Positions 62,425 to 64,000 of a stretch of DNA of 64,000 bases are shown here, piece by piece. Position 1 is the first letter of the stretch, and each line of letters starts with the position of its first letter. The position numbers and the translations under genes were made by a program. Source of the stretch: Pseudoprimorskyibacter insulae (lineage in GTDB: Bacteria; Pseudomonadota; Alphaproteobacteria; Rhodobacterales; Rhodobacteraceae); assembly GCF_900302505.1 (NCBI RefSeq), contig NZ_OMOJ01000002.1, positions 434,001-498,000 of the forward strand. The letters are read 5' to 3'. Below the pieces are notes generated by a model. It did not search any database. It had not been told where the DNA came from and saw nothing but the letters and a program-made list of their open reading frames with translations.

Positions 62425-63420
62425 TTAGCCTTTGGCGAACAGGCTGCCCAGCAGGTCGCGCAGGGTGCCGGGTTGGTCCAGTTGCAGGCGCACCGGCACC
62501 GTCAGAACCTTCATCCGAAAATCATCCGGCAGGCGCACCGCGTCTTTTTCGGTTGTGACCAGTTGCGCGCCGCTCAAGGCGGCATCGTTTTCCAGTCGGG
62601 CCATCAAAGCGCGGGTCAGCGGTTGGTGATCGTCAAGCGCGACGCTGCGGACCACCTCGGCCCCCATGCTGCGCAGGGTGGCAAAGAATTTATCCGGGTA
62701 GCCGATGCCCGCAAAAGCCAGGACGCGCTGACCTTCCCAATCCATGCCGGTCTGCAAGGGGGCCAGATGCCCGCGCAGGCGGGGCAGGGCGATATGGTCG
62801 CCCCAGCGGGCGTCAAAGCTGGCCTGATCGGGTTCTGGCCCGATGCTGAGGATGGCCTGCGCCCGCGTCAGCCCCTGCGCCACCGGTTCGCGCAGCGGCC
62901 CTGCGGGGATGCAGCGGCCATTGCCAAACCCGCGCCGCGCATCGACGACGATGATCGACAGGTCTTTGGCAACGCTGGGGTTCTGGAACCCATCGTCCAG
63001 GATGATCACATCCGCGCCCGCCTCTTGCGCGGCTTGCACCCCGGCGGCGCGGTCCTTGGCGACCCAGACCGGGCCAAAGGCCCCGATCAGCAAGGGCTCG
63101 TCCCCGACCTCGGCGGCGCTATGCTTGTTGATGATGACCTGAACCGGGCCTTCCAGCGTACCGCCATAGCCTCGGCTGACCACATGCGGGCGGTGGCCCA
63201 TGGCCGTCAGCTCCATCACCAAGGCGATGACAGTTGGCGTTTTGCCGGTGCCCCCGGCATTCAGGTTGCCCACGCAGATCACCGGCACCGATACGGCCAG
63301 ACCCGGCTGCGCCACGCGGCGGGCCGTCAGATGCGCATATAGCCAGCCCAGAGGCGCAAGCAGGCGTGCGCGCAGTCCGGGGGCGTCTGGGGCGGTGTGC
63401 CAATGGCGGGGGGCTTTCAT
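62425..63420 (-). CDS. lpxK: tetraacyldisaccharide 4'-kinase
   Basis: 331 residues. LpxK phosphorylates the lipid A precursor at the 4' position on the inner membrane's cytoplasmic face. It begins [33 protein letters not shown] and has the atypical P-loop [13 protein letters not shown], the segment [14 protein letters not shown], the [15 protein letters not shown] motif and [12 protein letters not shown]. Its ATG overlaps the waaA stop by four bases (ATGA), the standard waaA-lpxK coupling. Confidence 0.95.
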   Translation of the reverse strand: MKAPRHWHTAPDAPGLRARLLAPLGWLYAHLTARRVAQPGLAVSVPVICVGNLNAGGTGKTPTVIALVMELTAMGHRPHVVSRGYGGTLEGPVQVIINKHSAAEVGDEPLLIGAFGPVWVAKDRAAGVQAAQEAGADVIILDDGFQNPSVAKDLSIIVVDARRGFGNGRCIPAGPLREPVAQGLTRAQAILSIGPEPDQASFDARWGDHIALPRLRGHLAPLQTGMDWEGQRVLAFAGIGYPDKFFATLRSMGAEVVRSVALDDHQPLTRALMARLENDAALSGAQLVTTEKDAVRLPDDFRMKVLTVPVRLQLDQPGTLRDLLGSLFAKG

Positions 63421-64000
63421 GGGCGGGCCTCGGCGGTTTCGATGGTTTCAATGGCAAGCGTAACCAGCGCATCGGTCAGCTCGGCCCCGTCCGATACCAC
63501 CGTCCAGCCTGCAAGCGCCATCGCCGCCGACACGTCGGGGGCAATGGTTGCACGGACGGCGGTGGCAAGGGAATCAGCGTCGCGCACAATGCGGGCCGCG
63601 CCCGCCTCGACCAGTGTCGAATAGGCCGACAAATAGGCCCCCACGTTGGGACCATACAAGATGGCCGATCCAAGGGCTGCGGCCTCATAGGGGTCGTGCC
63701 CATGTTCGCCAGTGACCAAGGATCCGCCAAGGAAGGTGACAGGGGCCAGTTGATACCAGACGCCCAACATGTCGGGGTCGCTGCTCAGGACGACTTGGGT
63801 GTTTTCGTCAATATCGTCGCCGTTGTCCCAGTCGCAGACCCTTAGGCCCGTGTCCTCAAGGGTGCGGGTTGCGGCGGCGCGTCCGCTTTCGTCCTGAAGG
63901 GCGGCAATCAGCAGGCAGCGGTGGGCATAACGGCTGACAGCGCGGTGGGCCATCAGCACCTGTTGAACTTCGCCCGGCGACAGATGGGCCGCCAGCCAGA
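63417..64000 (-). CDS. waaA: 3-deoxy-D-manno-octulosonic-acid transferase, C-terminal part (gene runs past the window end)
   Basis: The frame is open through the window edge (residues [13 protein letters not shown] before the first in-window start), so the N-terminus lies beyond 64000. The visible 194 residues are the donor-binding half of KdtA/Waa[20 protein letters not shown], the [10 protein letters not shown] strand, [20 protein letters not shown] and [20 protein letters not shown]. WaaA attaches Kdo to lipid A precursor on the cytoplasmic side of the inner membrane. It is translationally coupled to lpxK. Confidence 0.92.
   Translation of the reverse strand, partial: WLAAHLSPGEVQQVLMAHRAVSRYAHRCLLIAALQDESGRAAATRTLEDTGLRVCDWDNGDDIDENTQVVLSSDPDMLGVWYQLAPVTFLGGSLVTGEHGHDPYEAAALGSAILYGPNVGAYLSAYSTLVEAGAARIVRDADSLATAVRATIAPDVSAAMALAGWTVVSDGAELTDALVTLAIETIETAEARP

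Noticed and set aside
1-64000. CRISPR array, prophage, transposon or toxin-antitoxin pair
   Set aside because: No spaced direct-repeat array, phage structural genes, transposase or toxin-antitoxin-like small gene pair is present.

Overview
The window looks like chromosomal DNA of a Roseobacter-group member of the Rhodobacteraceae (Alphaproteobacteria). The reasons are high GC with dense, ATGA-overlapped operons; the alphaproteobacterial TIGR02186-TauE pair; XerC next to DUF484; and a PAS-kinase/acyl-CoA-ligase/LivFGHM-type cluster as I recall it from this family. The genus is not resolvable by eye. There is no phage, transposase, integron or CRISPR array. Most of the window is ordinary core genome plus transport and catabolic operons.

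Layout. 1-4.2 kb: an OmpA-family protein (5' end missing) with a coiled-coil membrane partner, convergent with kpsT-kpsE (capsule export). 4.4-8.7 kb: nhaA; an ArsR regulator with an ArsP/DUF318-type permease; a uracil-DNA glycosylase-like gene broken by one in-frame stop; sseB. 8.7-18.4 kb: a long leftward run of tauE, TIGR02186, thioesterase, an oligopeptide-type ABC transporter (two permeases and a double ATPase, no binding protein), aldehyde dehydrogenase and two SDRs, with a P1 peptidase downstream. 18.5-29.4 kb: priA, an fsa-like transaldolase, DUF484-xerC, a PaiB-like FMN protein, GST, uvrC, a pteridine-reductase-like SDR, a Ca/Na antiporter, a 55-residue zinc-ribbon membrane protein and an S49 peptidase. 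29.5-34.7 kb: a BMP-type nucleoside ABC operon interrupted by a lower-GC lipoprotein gene. 34.9-45.8 kb: rimI-tsaB, nfu, azoR with a divergent CGNR regulator, an alpha/beta hydrolase, a universal stress protein, ilvE with a coupled unknown membrane protein, panBC, an orphan oligopeptide-binding protein and a LysR regulator. 46-57.6 kb: a response regulator and hybrid PAS kinase facing a nine-kilobase operon of acyl-CoA ligase, livG, livH, 85-residue membrane protein, livM, binding protein, livF and a PaaK-like ligase. 57.6-64 kb: a cysteine-free caspase-like/peptidoglycan-binding protein, phaC, rpmJ, tRNA-Val(GAC), N-formylglutamate amidohydrolase, lpxK and waaA (cut by the window end).

How they work together. 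The 46-57 kb region reads as one physiological unit: a sensed carboxylic acid (aromatic or fatty, substrate unknown) is imported by the LivFGHM-type transporter and trapped as CoA thioesters by two different ligases. The 9.8-16.3 kb block looks like import and oxidation of an alcohol/aldehyde-bearing compound. Its missing binding protein could be the orphan at 43.3-44.7 kb.

The less expected items are four repeat copies of two short dispersed intergenic families, one of which supplies the start of one protein and the stop codon of another; the nonsense-mutated glycosylase gene; the caspase-fold pseudoenzyme with peptidoglycan-binding domains; and two small conserved-looking membrane proteins embedded in operons. 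I found no wholly new multi-gene defence or mobile system.
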